Assembly: GCA_023666975.1 (NCBI GenBank)
Contig: JAMPAW010000011.1
Coordinates: 1-34,257, forward strand
Source: Clostridium sp.
GTDB lineage: Bacteria > Bacillota_A > Clostridia > Lachnospirales > Lachnospiraceae
DNA length: 34,257 nt
Reading direction: 5' to 3'
Part shown: positions 16,245-25,272 of the stretch, one piece after another
Numbering within the stretch: position 1 is the stretch's first letter
Layout: each line of letters begins with the position of its first letter
The notes under the pieces: generated by a model
Seen by the model: the letters and a program-made list of their open reading frames with translations, nothing else
Database searches by the model: none
Told to the model about the DNA's origin: nothing
Program-made: the position numbers and the translations under genes

Positions 16245-17594
16245 TCAGATTTTCTCCTTCATTGAAAAATCATCTACCATTCCCATCGACTTACCCGGCT
16301 CACTCTTTACCTCTCCGAAAGGCTGCTCTGTCACCTCGACAACCTCCTCGGCTACCGGCTTCCCTTCTACCATTCCCCGGCCAACTCTCGGTCCTCTGGT
16401 CACCCGGCCTTCCATAGCCGGAACCTCTCTTGCCTGTTCCCCATTAGCCTTATACACAGTCTTATCGCTCTTGGCGGCAGCTGCAGCCTCTAAGGTCTTG
16501 GCAACCGTCTCCTGAGCCGTCTGCGGCGTGTGCATTACCGGAGTTCTCTTTTTTACTATCTTTTTCTTCACTTTCCTCGGTGCCGCCTCGCTTGTCGCAG
16601 CTATTTCTCCCTGTGCCGTTCCGGCAGCAGTGTTCTGGGCGGGTGCAGCCTGAGGATTTCTCATCTGTACCGGTGCACCGGTTGGTTCCGCCGGTTTATC
16701 GGGCATTGCAGAAGCGGTACCTGCAGCCGGCTTTACATTCTGCACGTTCGCCGCCGCAGCATTTTCACTCTGCTTGAGAGATACATTTGGTTCTAACGGC
16801 GTTTCATTGGGAACTACGGACTCCCCGCTTGTAATAAAGTCCGGAATATTCACCGGCGGCTTTGCTTCCGGCTTCGGTTCCGGTTTTTCCGCTTTCAGCC
16901 CTACCGCCTGCTTCACCTTCTGCGCCACACTGGCCTTCGCTCTTGGCTCCGGCTTATGCGCAGCCGGACGTTCTGCCGTCGTTTTCATCTGCGGTGCACG
17001 GGTGACACTGTTCGGGTTACCGGTAAATTCCACAATCTGGTTCTGCACTTCTTCCAGATTTGCATTGGCAATCATAAAATCATTGTTCAATGCGGTAATC
17101 AGATTCTCATAATTGGCCTGCTCCGCCTCCATTGTTGCCTCAACATAATTGCGGATTCCCATCATGATATCATTGGTATACTGCATAGAACCCAGACGAA
17201 TCTCATTGGATTCCGCCACTGCCTGGGCCAGCATGTCATTTGCCTGTACCCTTGCCATCTCCACTGTCTCATAGGCCTGCTGGTTTGCCATAGCCATAAC
17301 CTCTGTTTCCGATACCATCTGCTTTGCCTTGGCAGTCGCCTCCGCAACAATATTGTCCGCCGTCTTTCTGGCGTCCATCAAAATGGCTTCCTTATTGCGC
17401 ATGATTTTCTTACAGCGGTCAATCTCCGCAGGAATCTTAACCTTCAATTCTCCAAAAAGCTCATCAAACTGGTCGCGCGGCACAATTACCTTATTTGCGG
17501 ATAATGCCGATGGCTTACAACTGTTCAAAAAATCCTCAATTTGATTCATTACCTCTTCAATACTTTTTCTTGTTGCCACTTTCTTTTCCTCCAT
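16245..17594 (-). CDS. Coiled-coil DivIVA-like protein with Ala/Pro-rich tail
   Basis: The 449-residue soluble protein has two parts. The N-terminal half (about 1-200) is helical: a DFLNSCKPS start, then a long coiled coil rich in A, E, M and Q (about 60-195) that resembles DivIVA or V-ATPase-H-like proteins. The C-terminal half (about 200-449) is low-complexity, rich in Ala, Pro, Glu and Lys, with a basic patch RKVKKKIVKKRTP, and is probably disordered. No signal peptide or membrane helix is visible. It is the last gene of the rsmD-coaD operon, 22 bp after coaD. A scaffold role at the cell pole or division site is only a guess; I do not recognise a specific function. Confidence 0.7.
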   Translation of the reverse strand: MEEKKVATRKSIEEVMNQIEDFLNSCKPSALSANKVIVPRDQFDELFGELKVKIPAEIDRCKKIMRNKEAILMDARKTADNIVAEATAKAKQMVSETEVMAMANQQAYETVEMARVQANDMLAQAVAESNEIRLGSMQYTNDIMMGIRNYVEATMEAEQANYENLITALNNDFMIANANLEEVQNQIVEFTGNPNSVTRAPQMKTTAERPAAHKPEPRAKASVAQKVKQAVGLKAEKPEPKPEAKPPVNIPDFITSGESVVPNETPLEPNVSLKQSENAAAANVQNVKPAAGTASAMPDKPAEPTGAPVQMRNPQAAPAQNTAAGTAQGEIAATSEAAPRKVKKKIVKKRTPVMHTPQTAQETVAKTLEAAAAAKSDKTVYKANGEQAREVPAMEGRVTRGPRVGRGMVEGKPVAEEVVEVTEQPFGEVKSEPGKSMGMVDDFSMKEKI

Positions 17595-17616
17595 TTCCTA
17601 ATCCTTTGACTCGCTT

Positions 17617-18096
17617 TTATGCAAAAATATCTTTAAGTCTCGCCTCAACATACAACGGAACAAAATCCGAAACATCTGTTCCGTACTGTGCATATTCCTT
17701 AACAATACTGGAACTGAGATAAGCATATTCCACGCTGGTTGTCAAAAATACAGTATCGATTGTGTCGGAGCTGACCTTACGGTTACTCTGAGCAATCTGC
17801 AGTTCATAATCAAAATCCGTAATTGCCCTCAAGCCTCTGATGATTACGGAAATATCATTATCCGCCATATAGTCCACTAACAATCCGTCAAAACTGATCA
17901 CCTTGACATTTTCATATTCCTTTGTCGCTTCTAAGAGCATTTCCTTTCGGACCTCAGCCGAAAACAATGGGTTTTTCCCACTGTTATTTAGTACACCTAC
18001 AATCACCTCATCAAACATCTCCGACGAACGCCTGATGATGTCTAAGTGACCGTATGTCACGGGATCAAAACTGCCCGGATAAATTGCTCTGCTCAC
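17617..18096 (-). CDS. coaD: Phosphopantetheine adenylyltransferase
   Basis: CoaD transfers AMP from ATP to 4'-phosphopantetheine, the penultimate step of coenzyme A synthesis. The 159-residue protein begins with the nucleotidyltransferase motif [14 protein letters not shown] (HIGH-type TYGH at 14-17). It includes [20 protein letters not shown] and ends with the [13 protein letters not shown] motif (ISSS/T-type). I chose GTG at 18096, preceded by GAGG; longer in-frame starts would add about 8-15 residues not usual for the family. It is 49 bp after rsmD, the classic rsmD-coaD pair. Confidence 0.95.
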   Translation of the reverse strand: MSRAIYPGSFDPVTYGHLDIIRRSSEMFDEVIVGVLNNSGKNPLFSAEVRKEMLLEATKEYENVKVISFDGLLVDYMADNDISVIIRGLRAITDFDYELQIAQSNRKVSSDTIDTVFLTTSVEYAYLSSSIVKEYAQYGTDVSDFVPLYVEARLKDIFA

Positions 18097-18145
18097 CTTA
18101 ATATCCTCTTTTCCTCTCATTTTTACGCATATCCCAAACATTGTC

Positions 18146-18697
18146 CTAATATTTTTCCAGAAAAATATGCTTATTGGTCTTGTACACTTTCTCTTTCAGT
18201 ATCCGAAAACCTTCCAGTTGATTCTCCGGCAGGCTTGTATGCAAATCCGCTTCCACAATAACCAATGCTTTATCCTCTAATATCTGATAAAATGCCGGTA
18301 ATTTTAGGATTTCTAACTCCATTCCCCTTCCATAAGGCGGGTCCATGAAGACTACTTGAAATAACGCTTTCCCCAACAACAGGGAAACTGCGGACAGTGC
18401 CGTGCAATTCATCACTTCCGCCTGATCCGCCAAATGAGTAAATGCAAGATTCTCCCGAATAACAGAAACTGCCTCTGCATTCTTCTCCACAAACCATGCT
18501 TTCTCTGCACCACGGCTTAAAGCCTCAATACCGATACCACCGCTTCCGCTGAAGAGGTCGAGGAAATGTGCCCCATAGAGTTCGTCCTGAATCATGTTAA
18601 ACAACGTCTCCTTAATCCGGTCTGTCGTCGGCCTTGTATCCATCCCTTTCGGTGTCTTTAATTGTAATCTTCTCGCTTTTCCTGCAATCACACGCAT
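18146..18697 (-). CDS. rsmD: 16S rRNA (guanine-966-N2)-methyltransferase
   Basis: RsmD methylates G966 of 16S rRNA using S-adenosylmethionine. The 183-residue protein starts [20 protein letters not shown]. It shows [14 protein letters not shown], the SAM-binding [19 protein letters not shown] and the catalytic DPPYGRG, all standard for the family. GGGGAATAGC precedes the ATG. It is the first gene of a three-gene operon with coaD and the coiled-coil protein. Confidence 0.95.
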   Translation of the reverse strand: MRVIAGKARRLQLKTPKGMDTRPTTDRIKETLFNMIQDELYGAHFLDLFSGSGGIGIEALSRGAEKAWFVEKNAEAVSVIRENLAFTHLADQAEVMNCTALSAVSLLLGKALFQVVFMDPPYGRGMELEILKLPAFYQILEDKALVIVEADLHTSLPENQLEGFRILKEKVYKTNKHIFLEKY

Positions 18698-18713
18698 GCT
18701 ATTCCCCTACTTT

Positions 18714-18741
18714 ATTTTATTAAAAAACATGAATTTGTCAA
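18714..18741 (-). promoter_or_regulatory. Promoter of the rsmD operon
   Basis: Minus-strand TTGACA (18736-18741) and TAAAAT (18714-18719) are spaced by 16 bp and lie just upstream of the rsmD start. Confidence 0.65.
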
Positions 18742-18793
18742 TAGGCTACTCTATATCTTATCATTTTTCTGCTCCTGCACTGTAACCCGGCTG

Positions 18794-20326
18794 CTATTTT
18801 CCGAACTGCTCCATAAACCAAATTCCCGTTTCCGAAAAATCCTCTTTTGAAAATTCACCAGTCTTTGTAGCCGATGGTTTTAGCAGGGAGGACTGTTCAT
18901 CTTTATTGCTGAGATTCCATGCAAAAAAGCCCATATGATACTCATCGATTAGTTTCATCCAGCTTCCTGCCTCATCGTAATTAATTGTGCCGTTACCAGA
19001 GGCTTCACAGATACTGCACTCACTGACAATCATCGGCAGCCCATTCCCTCTGGCAGTCTCCACCTTGCTCCGCATATCCGACTTATGTGTAGAGGCGTAA
19101 AAATGCACTGCATACAACAGGTTCTTCTGACCGGAAATGGGATTACCCGAAGCGATATCTACATCCTGTGACCAATTTGGCGTCCCTACAATAATCAATG
19201 CATTCTTGTCCTTTTGACGGATAACCGGTATAATCTCCTCGGCATAGGCCTTAATGCTTTCCCATGTTGTCCCGCCATTAGGCTCATTACAGATTTCATA
19301 AATCACATTGTCATGCCCTGCATATTTCCCTGCCATTTTATCAAAGAAATTTTTTGCTTCCTCACTGTATTGGTTCGGGTCACCGTCACTTAAAATATGC
19401 CAGTCAATAATCACGTACAGCCCCAGCTCCGTGCAGGCAGCCACTCCTTCGTCAATCCGCTTCTCCAGTTCCTCTCGATTACCGCCACTACAGTATCCAC
19501 TGTTATCAGCCGTATACATAGCCAGACGAACCGCATTGGCGCCATATCCGGCCAGGGAAGAAAAAGCCTGCTTATTCACATATTCCGGAAACCAATTAAT
19601 CCCGTGGGTAGATACCCCCTTCAATTGAAACAGTTTTCCGTTTTTATCAACAACATCTGTGCCCTTTACCGATAATGCACCGTGATTGGCAACAGGCGTT
19701 CCCAAAGCGTCATCAGCCGCCACCTCTTCTGCCGGCTGCTCCTGTTCCGTATCAGGCTCCCGGCTGCTGTCTGCTGCCTGACTATTCGCCTTCCCTCCCA
19801 AAGCATATTCCTTATCCCCGACAGATAATGTCCCAGCCTCCGGTGTAAAAGCTCCCTGTGTATCTAAAATAAAGCCAAAAGTGACATCTCCTCCGGCCGG
19901 AATTTCCGTATTATAATCTACCGGTGTAATTTCCAAAGCCGTTCCGCTTATACTGTAATTGCCGTTCCAGCCATTTTCCAACTCACTTCCGTCCGGAACG
20001 GTAATGGTGACCTTCCAATCCTTTCCTGTCTGCCCCGTATGATTGCTGATTATGGCATCAAACTGTGCACAGGTTTTTTCACCGCTTTCCCAACTGTTGG
20101 CATTCTCCACAGTCAGTGTATAACCCGCCTGCTCTTCTTCCGCAGCTCCATTTTCTTCCGTAGTCTGCTCCTGCTCTGTAGCCGCCGTTTCGGTAACCGG
20201 TTCCGCAGGCTTCACCTCTGCCGCAGTATTCCCGCCACAGCCGGCAAGAATAATCAGCAAAGCAGACACAGCAAATATCCGCCATGCCTTCCAGCTCCGT
20301 TTTCCGTATCCTTTTGATTTTCCCAT
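18794..20326 (-). CDS. Lipoprotein GH5 endoglucanase with CBM2-like module
   Basis: The 510-residue protein is a surface lipoprotein: a basic start, a hydrophobic stretch and lipobox ILAGC with C30. An acidic Thr/Glu linker (about 35-65) precedes a cellulose-binding-like beta domain (about 66-165, with NHTGQTGKDWKVTITVPDG). A second acidic linker leads to a GH5 catalytic domain (about 205-510). The acid/base glutamate is in EICNEPNGG and the nucleophile glutamate in IVSECSICEASG; GTPNWSQDVD and HFYASTH are GH5 subfamily 2-like. It probably cleaves beta-1,4-glucans outside the cell. I chose the ATG at 20326 after GGAGG; a longer frame to 20455 overlaps recG and lacks a ribosome binding site. 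It sits 22 bp after recG. Confidence 0.9.
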   Translation of the reverse strand: MGKSKGYGKRSWKAWRIFAVSALLIILAGCGGNTAAEVKPAEPVTETAATEQEQTTEENGAAEEEQAGYTLTVENANSWESGEKTCAQFDAIISNHTGQTGKDWKVTITVPDGSELENGWNGNYSISGTALEITPVDYNTEIPAGGDVTFGFILDTQGAFTPEAGTLSVGDKEYALGGKANSQAADSSREPDTEQEQPAEEVAADDALGTPVANHGALSVKGTDVVDKNGKLFQLKGVSTHGINWFPEYVNKQAFSSLAGYGANAVRLAMYTADNSGYCSGGNREELEKRIDEGVAACTELGLYVIIDWHILSDGDPNQYSEEAKNFFDKMAGKYAGHDNVIYEICNEPNGGTTWESIKAYAEEIIPVIRQKDKNALIIVGTPNWSQDVDIASGNPISGQKNLLYAVHFYASTHKSDMRSKVETARGNGLPMIVSECSICEASGNGTINYDEAGSWMKLIDEYHMGFFAWNLSNKDEQSSLLKPSATKTGEFSKEDFSETGIWFMEQFGK

Positions 20327-20348
20327 CCTGTTTACCTCCCATTTCTCA

Positions 20349-22364
20349 CTATAACTGTATTGACTCAACCTTCTCTGCCGCAAGCTTGTCCAGCGGATAC
20401 CCCTGCTTTTCCAAAAAGACCAAAGCATCATTTGCCTGTTTGAGCATATCCGCATTGGAATAGATATCCCCTAAATGAAAAAGCATATCCCCGCTCTGCC
20501 GGACACCAAAGAAATCTCCCGGTCCACGCAATTTTAAATCTTCATTGGCAATGCGAAAACCATCATTAGATTCCTGTAAAATATTCAGACGCTCCAAAGC
20601 ATCCTTTTTTTCTGTTCCACAAAGCATGATACAATAGGACTGCGCTTCCCCTCTTCCCACACGCCCTCTCAGCTGATGAAGCTGTGCCAGTCCGAATTTT
20701 TCTGCATTTTCAATCATCATCACCGTAGCATTCGGATTATTGATACCTACCTCGATTACCGTGGTAGAAACCAGAATGTCAATTTTTCTCTCCGCAAAGT
20801 CCTTCATGATATCATTTTTGTCTCCGGCAGACATTTTGCCGTGCAGACAGGAAATGCGGACCTCTTTCGGAAAAACTCCCTCCAGGCTTTCCCGGTATTC
20901 GGTTACATTTTCCGCCTCCGTGTTTTCACCTGCCTCCACCATCGGACAGATAATGTAAATCTGATGGCCTTCACGAATCTGCTCCGCCATGAATTTATAT
21001 GCCGTAGGACGATATTTCGGACCTACCACGCAATTCTTAATCGGTTTACGGGCAGCAGGCATATCCTTCATCACCGATATATCCAGATCACCATATAAAA
21101 TAATCGCAAGCGTTCTCGGAATCGGCGTAGCACTCATTACCAGCACATGCGGCTCGTCCCCCTTTTCCGACAGTCTGGCGCGCTGCCGCACACCAAACCG
21201 GTGCTGTTCATCTGTGATGACCAGTGCAAGCTTCCGATAAACCACTTTATCCTGAATCAAGGCATGTGTTCCGATTAAAACGTCTATTTCCCCTGCTGCC
21301 AGCGCTTCGTAAATTTTTCGCTTTACCGCAGGCTTTGTCGAACCCACCAATACCTCCACCCTGACGCCAAACGCACCCAAATCCTCTGACACACTCTGAT
21401 AATGCTGCATCGCCAGCACCTCGGTTGGTACCATAAATGCTGCCTGATATCCATTCTTTACTGCTGCCAGCAATGCCATCTCTGCCACCGCTGTCTTGCC
21501 GGAGCCGACATCGCCCTGCACAAGACGGTTCATTACACAGGGACCTGATAAATCCTGCTTTATTTCCAAAAGAGCCTGCTGCTGCCCGTCAGTCAGGCGA
21601 AAGGGCAACCCCTGGACGAAAGCATCGACACAGGCAAAATCATTCATCACAAAATGATTTTGGGCCTTTACCGTTTTCTCCCTTACCAGCCGCATATGAA
21701 CCAGAAACCAGAAAAACTCATCAAAAACGAGGCGGTTGCGGCACTTGAGCACCTCTTCAACATTCCCCGGAAAATGACTGCCCTGTACTGCCAGCCGAAG
21801 CGGCATTAAATCAAACCGTTCCCTTACCACAGCCGGAACATCATCTGTAAGCTGCTCCAAAAGAGGCAATGCTGCCGTTACCGCCTTGGTCACCACCTTA
21901 TTACTCAAGCCCTCTGTCAGTGAATAGACTGGCTGCATAGAGGAAATAAGCCGCTGGTACTGTTGTACCGTATAATACTCCGGGTGCTCCATGACCATCT
22001 GGTTATTGCGAATCGACAGCGATCCGACAAAAACGAATACCTGACCGATATGGAACACCTGCTTTAAAAAGGGTGAATTATACCATGTCAGCTTCAAAGT
22101 GCCCGTGCCGTCCTTTACCGTACAGCTTACCAGCGTCAGGCTCCTGACCTTTTTTATATTGACATAGGATTGCACAGATGCCCTGACTGCTACCCGCTCA
22201 CCCACTTCAGCCTCTGCAATATCTACAGGATTGTCATATCGGAGATAATTCCGCGGATAAAACCGCAGCAAATCCCCAATCGTATGTACCTTTAGTTTTT
22301 CAAACAAGGCAGCGGTCTTGGGACCAATCCCCTTCAAGCTGTCAACTCTGTCTTCTATATTCAT
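20349..22364 (-). CDS. recG: ATP-dependent DNA helicase RecG
   Basis: RecG remodels stalled forks and Holliday junctions. The 671-residue protein has the full layout: an N-terminal wedge/OB domain (about 1-230, beginning DSLKGIGPKTAALFEKLKV), helicase domain 1 with Walker A GDVGSGKTAVA, DEQH box ITDEQHRFGVRQR and motif III VMSATPIPRTLAI. Helicase domain 2 carries VSTTVIEVGINNPNA and QLRGRVGRGEAQSYC. It lies downstream of fakA, as in many Firmicutes. The spacer to fakA holds a strong hairpin, so read-through may be reduced. Confidence 0.97.
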   Translation of the reverse strand: MNIEDRVDSLKGIGPKTAALFEKLKVHTIGDLLRFYPRNYLRYDNPVDIAEAEVGERVAVRASVQSYVNIKKVRSLTLVSCTVKDGTGTLKLTWYNSPFLKQVFHIGQVFVFVGSLSIRNNQMVMEHPEYYTVQQYQRLISSMQPVYSLTEGLSNKVVTKAVTAALPLLEQLTDDVPAVVRERFDLMPLRLAVQGSHFPGNVEEVLKCRNRLVFDEFFWFLVHMRLVREKTVKAQNHFVMNDFACVDAFVQGLPFRLTDGQQQALLEIKQDLSGPCVMNRLVQGDVGSGKTAVAEMALLAAVKNGYQAAFMVPTEVLAMQHYQSVSEDLGAFGVRVEVLVGSTKPAVKRKIYEALAAGEIDVLIGTHALIQDKVVYRKLALVITDEQHRFGVRQRARLSEKGDEPHVLVMSATPIPRTLAIILYGDLDISVMKDMPAARKPIKNCVVGPKYRPTAYKFMAEQIREGHQIYIICPMVEAGENTEAENVTEYRESLEGVFPKEVRISCLHGKMSAGDKNDIMKDFAERKIDILVSTTVIEVGINNPNATVMMIENAEKFGLAQLHQLRGRVGRGEAQSYCIMLCGTEKKDALERLNILQESNDGFRIANEDLKLRGPGDFFGVRQSGDMLFHLGDIYSNADMLKQANDALVFLEKQGYPLDKLAAEKVESIQL

Positions 22365-22416
22365 CTGCCTTTACCCTCTTTGTCATTTTCATTTCCAATT
22401 CTCTACAACGCAAGAA

Positions 22417-22449
22417 GGCTGCCGCTTTCCTTATCCCGGTGCGGCAGCC
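22417..22449 (-). terminator. Hairpin after fakA (possible attenuating terminator)
   Basis: GGCTGCCGC (22417-22425) and GCGGCAGCC (22441-22449) form a perfect 9-bp GC-rich stem with a 15-nt loop, 10 bp after the fakA stop. On the minus strand it is followed by TTCTTG, only a weak U tract. Partial termination or mRNA processing between fakA and recG is likely. Confidence 0.55.
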
Positions 22450-22459
22450 CTGCCTTCTT

Positions 22460-24208
22460 CTATTCAACTGAAAGGATATAATAGTAAATCGGCTGTCCGC
22501 CGTAATTAAACTCTACATCACAGTCACCATATGTCTCCTCGACATAATCGGCAAACTCTCTTGCATCCTCTTCCTTTACCTCTGCACCATAATAAATGCT
22601 GATAAGCTCCGAATCCTCATCTATCATCTCTTTCAGCAAATCCTTGGCCGCCGTCAGCAAATCCGCTGACACAGCCTTGATTCCTTCGTCATCAATACCC
22701 ATGATGTCGCCGGCATTAATGGTTTTGCCATCTATGCTTGTATCTCTTACCGCATAAGTAATCTGACCGGTCTTTACATTCGCCATCTCTTCTGTCATGG
22801 TTTTCAGGTTCTCTTCCCCTGATTTGCCTGCATCGAAACTGATCAGCGCCGCCACTCCCTGTGGCGCGGTACTTGACGGGACAACAATAATCTTCTTATC
22901 CTCTGTCAGCGATTGTGCCTGATTAGCCGCCAAAATAATATTTTTGTTATTCGGCAGGATATAAATCGTATCCGCATTCACCTGCTCTATCGCATTAAGC
23001 ATATCCTCGGTACTCGGATTCATTGTCTGTCCGCCTTCAATCAGATAATCTACGCCCAAATCCTTGAAAATATCATTCATTCCCTGTCCTACTGAAACGG
23101 AAATAAATCCATACTGCTTGCGCTTAGCCGACTCACTATTCCCTTTGTCTTCCTGTCTGTGCGCCTGTCGCTCTTGCGCCTGCTGTGCAGCCATCTTCTC
23201 GGCTTCCATGATGACCTTTTCCCTGTGCTCCTCCCGCATATTATCCACCTTCATGCTGGTAAGGGAACCATAGGTAAGCCCACGTTCAAATGCAAGTCCC
23301 GGGTGATTTGTGTGTACATGTACTTTGACAATCTCATCATCAGATACCACCACCAGCGAGTCACCAATCGATTCAAGATAGGATTTGAAGGTATCCTCAA
23401 TATCCCTGTTATATTCATTTTCCAGCATAATAATAAACTCTGTACAGTAACCGTATTTGATATGGGAAGTGTCAATTTCCCTGCGGTCGATTCCCACAGA
23501 ATTGGCAGTATTCAGACCAGATGAATCCGGTGCCGGTCTGCCCTCGGAGACGCCACTGTCATAGCCATTTGAAAAGTCATAGCTGATTTTTCCGGTAAGG
23601 GCATCGTACGCTCCCTCCAAAATCGTCATCAGCCCCTCACCGCCGGAATCCACTACACCAGCCTCTTTCAATACCGGAAGCATTTCCGGAGTCCGATTCA
23701 GCACCTCTCTGCCATATACCAGCACTTCCGTTGCAAATTCCAAAATATTCTTCTTCGTCGCAGAAAGTTCAGAAGCCTTATCCGCCAATCCCTTGGCAAC
23801 CGTCAGTATTGTTCCTTCCTTCGGCTTCATTACTGCCTTATAAGCGGTGGCCACAGCACGGTTAAATCCTGCCGCAATATCCTCAATGGTAACCTCCTCC
23901 CGCCCCTCTAACTCCTTGCAGAAACCGCGGATCAGCTGGGAAAGAATTACCCCTGAATTACCTCTCGCTCCTCTCAGGGATCCGGTAGCCATTGCCTTGG
24001 TTACATTGGCAAAGGTAGGTTCCTTGATATTTGCCACCTCCCGCGCAGCGGAAGTAATGGTAAGCGTCATATTCGTTCCCGTATCACCGTCCGGCACTGG
24101 AAACACATTCAACTCATTAATATATTCCTTTTTTTCTTCAATCCGCTTTGCACCTGCAAGAAATCCATACTGCAAATGCGAAGCGTTTACATTAATTGTC
24201 TGCCTCAT
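22460..24208 (-). CDS. fakA: Fatty acid kinase catalytic subunit FakA (DAK2 domain)
   Basis: FakA (YloV) phosphorylates fatty acids held by a FakB/DegV-type partner, feeding exogenous acyl chains to phospholipid synthesis. The 582-residue protein opens with an N-terminal DhaL/DAK2 kinase domain (about 1-205). Its aspartate-rich nucleotide and magnesium site is ELNVFPVPDGDTGTNM, with GSLRGARGNSGVILSQ and VVDSGGEGLM following. A middle domain and a C-terminal DegV-like region (about 300-582) complete it. AGGAGG precedes the ATG; the Asp23-like gene ends 8 nt upstream. No FakB gene is in this window. Confidence 0.93.
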   Translation of the reverse strand: MRQTINVNASHLQYGFLAGAKRIEEKKEYINELNVFPVPDGDTGTNMTLTITSAAREVANIKEPTFANVTKAMATGSLRGARGNSGVILSQLIRGFCKELEGREEVTIEDIAAGFNRAVATAYKAVMKPKEGTILTVAKGLADKASELSATKKNILEFATEVLVYGREVLNRTPEMLPVLKEAGVVDSGGEGLMTILEGAYDALTGKISYDFSNGYDSGVSEGRPAPDSSGLNTANSVGIDRREIDTSHIKYGYCTEFIIMLENEYNRDIEDTFKSYLESIGDSLVVVSDDEIVKVHVHTNHPGLAFERGLTYGSLTSMKVDNMREEHREKVIMEAEKMAAQQAQERQAHRQEDKGNSESAKRKQYGFISVSVGQGMNDIFKDLGVDYLIEGGQTMNPSTEDMLNAIEQVNADTIYILPNNKNIILAANQAQSLTEDKKIIVVPSSTAPQGVAALISFDAGKSGEENLKTMTEEMANVKTGQITYAVRDTSIDGKTINAGDIMGIDDEGIKAVSADLLTAAKDLLKEMIDEDSELISIYYGAEVKEEDAREFADYVEETYGDCDVEFNYGGQPIYYYILSVE

Positions 24209-24216
24209 AGCGCCTC

Positions 24217-24576
24217 CTAATCAATCACCCGTACACCTTCAACAAATATGTTAATGTTTGCCACCTGCATACCGGTAAACTCTTCTACTTTATACCGAAC
24301 CGTAGACATCAGATTCTCTGCCACAGTCGAAATGCTTACACCATAAGCTACGATGATATGAAAATCAATGGCAATGTCATTATCCTCTGAAATAACCACA
24401 TTAACACCCTTAGAAACACTGTCACCCTTAAGGAGCTTCACCAGTCCATCTTTCATATTGACTGTGGCCATCCCCACAATGCCAAAACACTCGATTGCAG
24501 AAAGCCCTGCGTATTGTGCAATCACATCACTTTCAATTATCACATCGCCATTACCTGTTGATACTTCTATATTCAT
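24217..24576 (-). CDS. Asp23/Gls24 family envelope-stress protein (YloU-like)
   Basis: The 119-residue protein is a full-length Asp23/Gls24 domain. It includes GDVIIESDVIAQYAGLSAIE, an alpha-beta core (AIDFHIIVAYGVSISTVAENL) and VEEFTGMQVANINIFVEGVRV. It corresponds to YloU, which precedes YloV/FakA in Bacillus. Family members are linked to the envelope stress response, but their biochemical role is unclear. It starts the operon Asp23-like, fakA, recG, cellulase and is divergent from rpmB. Confidence 0.92.
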   Translation of the reverse strand: MNIEVSTGNGDVIIESDVIAQYAGLSAIECFGIVGMATVNMKDGLVKLLKGDSVSKGVNVVISEDNDIAIDFHIIVAYGVSISTVAENLMSTVRYKVEEFTGMQVANINIFVEGVRVID

Positions 24577-24610
24577 GCAATTCCCTCCATTTTATTACAA
24601 TAATATTAGT

Positions 24611-24639
24611 ATTATACAACGAATCCCCTGAAATGAAAA
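24611..24639 (-). promoter_or_regulatory. Promoter of the Asp23-like-fakA-recG operon
   Basis: Minus-strand TTTTCA (24634-24639) and a perfect TATAAT (24611-24616) are spaced by 17 bp, about 35 bp upstream of the start. Confidence 0.65.
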
Positions 24640-24678
24640 CCATTTTTTAACCTTACCCGTATTTTTTTAAATTTGTGC

Positions 24679-24707
24679 TTGCAATATATCATCACTTCTG
24701 TTAGAAT
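24679..24707 (+). promoter_or_regulatory. Promoter of rpmB
   Basis: TTGCAA (24679-24684) and TAGAAT (24702-24707) are 17 bp apart, giving a leader of about 40 nt with an AAGGAGGTG ribosome binding site. Confidence 0.65.
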
Positions 24708-24754
24708 TGACATGTTGTAAACCGGAAGGTTAATCTATTCAAGGAGGTGCAGTC

Positions 24755-24940
24755 ATGGCAAAATGTTCAGTATGTGATAAAGGTGCTCATTTTGGAATCA
24801 AAGTGAGTCATTCTCATAGAAGATCTAACAAGATGTGGAAATCAAACATTAAGAAGGTTAGGGCTAACGTAAACGGTACTCCAAAGAGAATTTATGTTTG
24901 TACTTCTTGTTTAAGATCCGGTAAAGTTGAGAGAGTTTAA
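24755..24940 (+). CDS. rpmB: 50S ribosomal protein L28
   Basis: L28 is a 61-residue protein of the large ribosomal subunit. It shows the family pattern of KCSVCDKGAHFGIKVSHSHR, then MWKSNIKKVRANVNG and a C-terminal segment. Two CxxC pairs (C4/C7 and C49/C52) make this the zinc-binding form rather than the cysteine-free paralogue some bacteria use under zinc limitation. It stands alone between its own promoter and a terminator and diverges from the Asp23-like-fakA operon, the order seen in Bacillus. Confidence 0.97.
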   Translation: MAKCSVCDKGAHFGIKVSHSHRRSNKMWKSNIKKVRANVNGTPKRIYVCTSCLRSGKVERV

Positions 24941-24952
24941 TTACTACCCAAG

Positions 24953-24978
24953 AGAGAGCCTGTCCGGGTTCTCTTTTT
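24953..24978 (+). terminator. Terminator of rpmB
   Basis: GAGAGCC (24954-24960) pairs with GGTTCTC (24967-24973), with one G-T pair and a 6-nt loop, followed by five T residues (24974-24978). Confidence 0.85.
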
Positions 24979-25006
24979 GTTTATCCTATTTCTTTGTCCC
25001 AAATTT

Positions 25007-25147
25007 CTAACATCTGCAAAACAGGACATAGGCAATCACCAGTGACAGCACCACCACCAGAAAATTCCAGAAACCCTCCAGCAAATAATCTACAATCATT
25101 CCGACACTAAACCAAAAGAAAGCAAAACCACATACCCTTCTCATCAT
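25007..25147 (-). CDS. Small membrane protein, 46 residues
   Basis: A short frame encodes 46 residues beginning MMRRVCGFAFFWFSVGMIVD and ending in LFCRC. It has a basic start, one hydrophobic segment at about 6-20 and a second at about 28-44, so it is probably a two-helix membrane hairpin. GGAGG lies directly before the tandem ATG codons (25147 or 25144). It follows gerW by 125 bp on the same strand and may share its transcript or have its own. The balanced hydrophobic pattern and good ribosome binding site argue for a real gene. I do not recognise a function. Confidence 0.7.
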   Translation of the reverse strand: MMRRVCGFAFFWFSVGMIVDYLLEGFWNFLVVVLSLVIAYVLFCRC

Positions 25148-25272
25148 TCCTCCGCACTGCAAAATCCTGCTATGAAATAGTATATTCCGGTTTTACTTCC
25201 TTTGTGACTGCTAATACAATATATTTTTAACATTATACATATTTATATTCCCAAAATGTGTATTCCATTCCT

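Noticed and set aside
20327..20455. N-terminal extension of the cellulase frame
   Set aside because: These codons overlap recG in another frame, give a sequence unlike a signal peptide, and lack a ribosome binding site; GGAGG precedes the later ATG at 20326.
24660..24755. Ribosomal-protein autoregulatory leader before rpmB
   Set aside because: The leader is about 40 nt and shows no clear stable structure, only a normal promoter and ribosome binding site.
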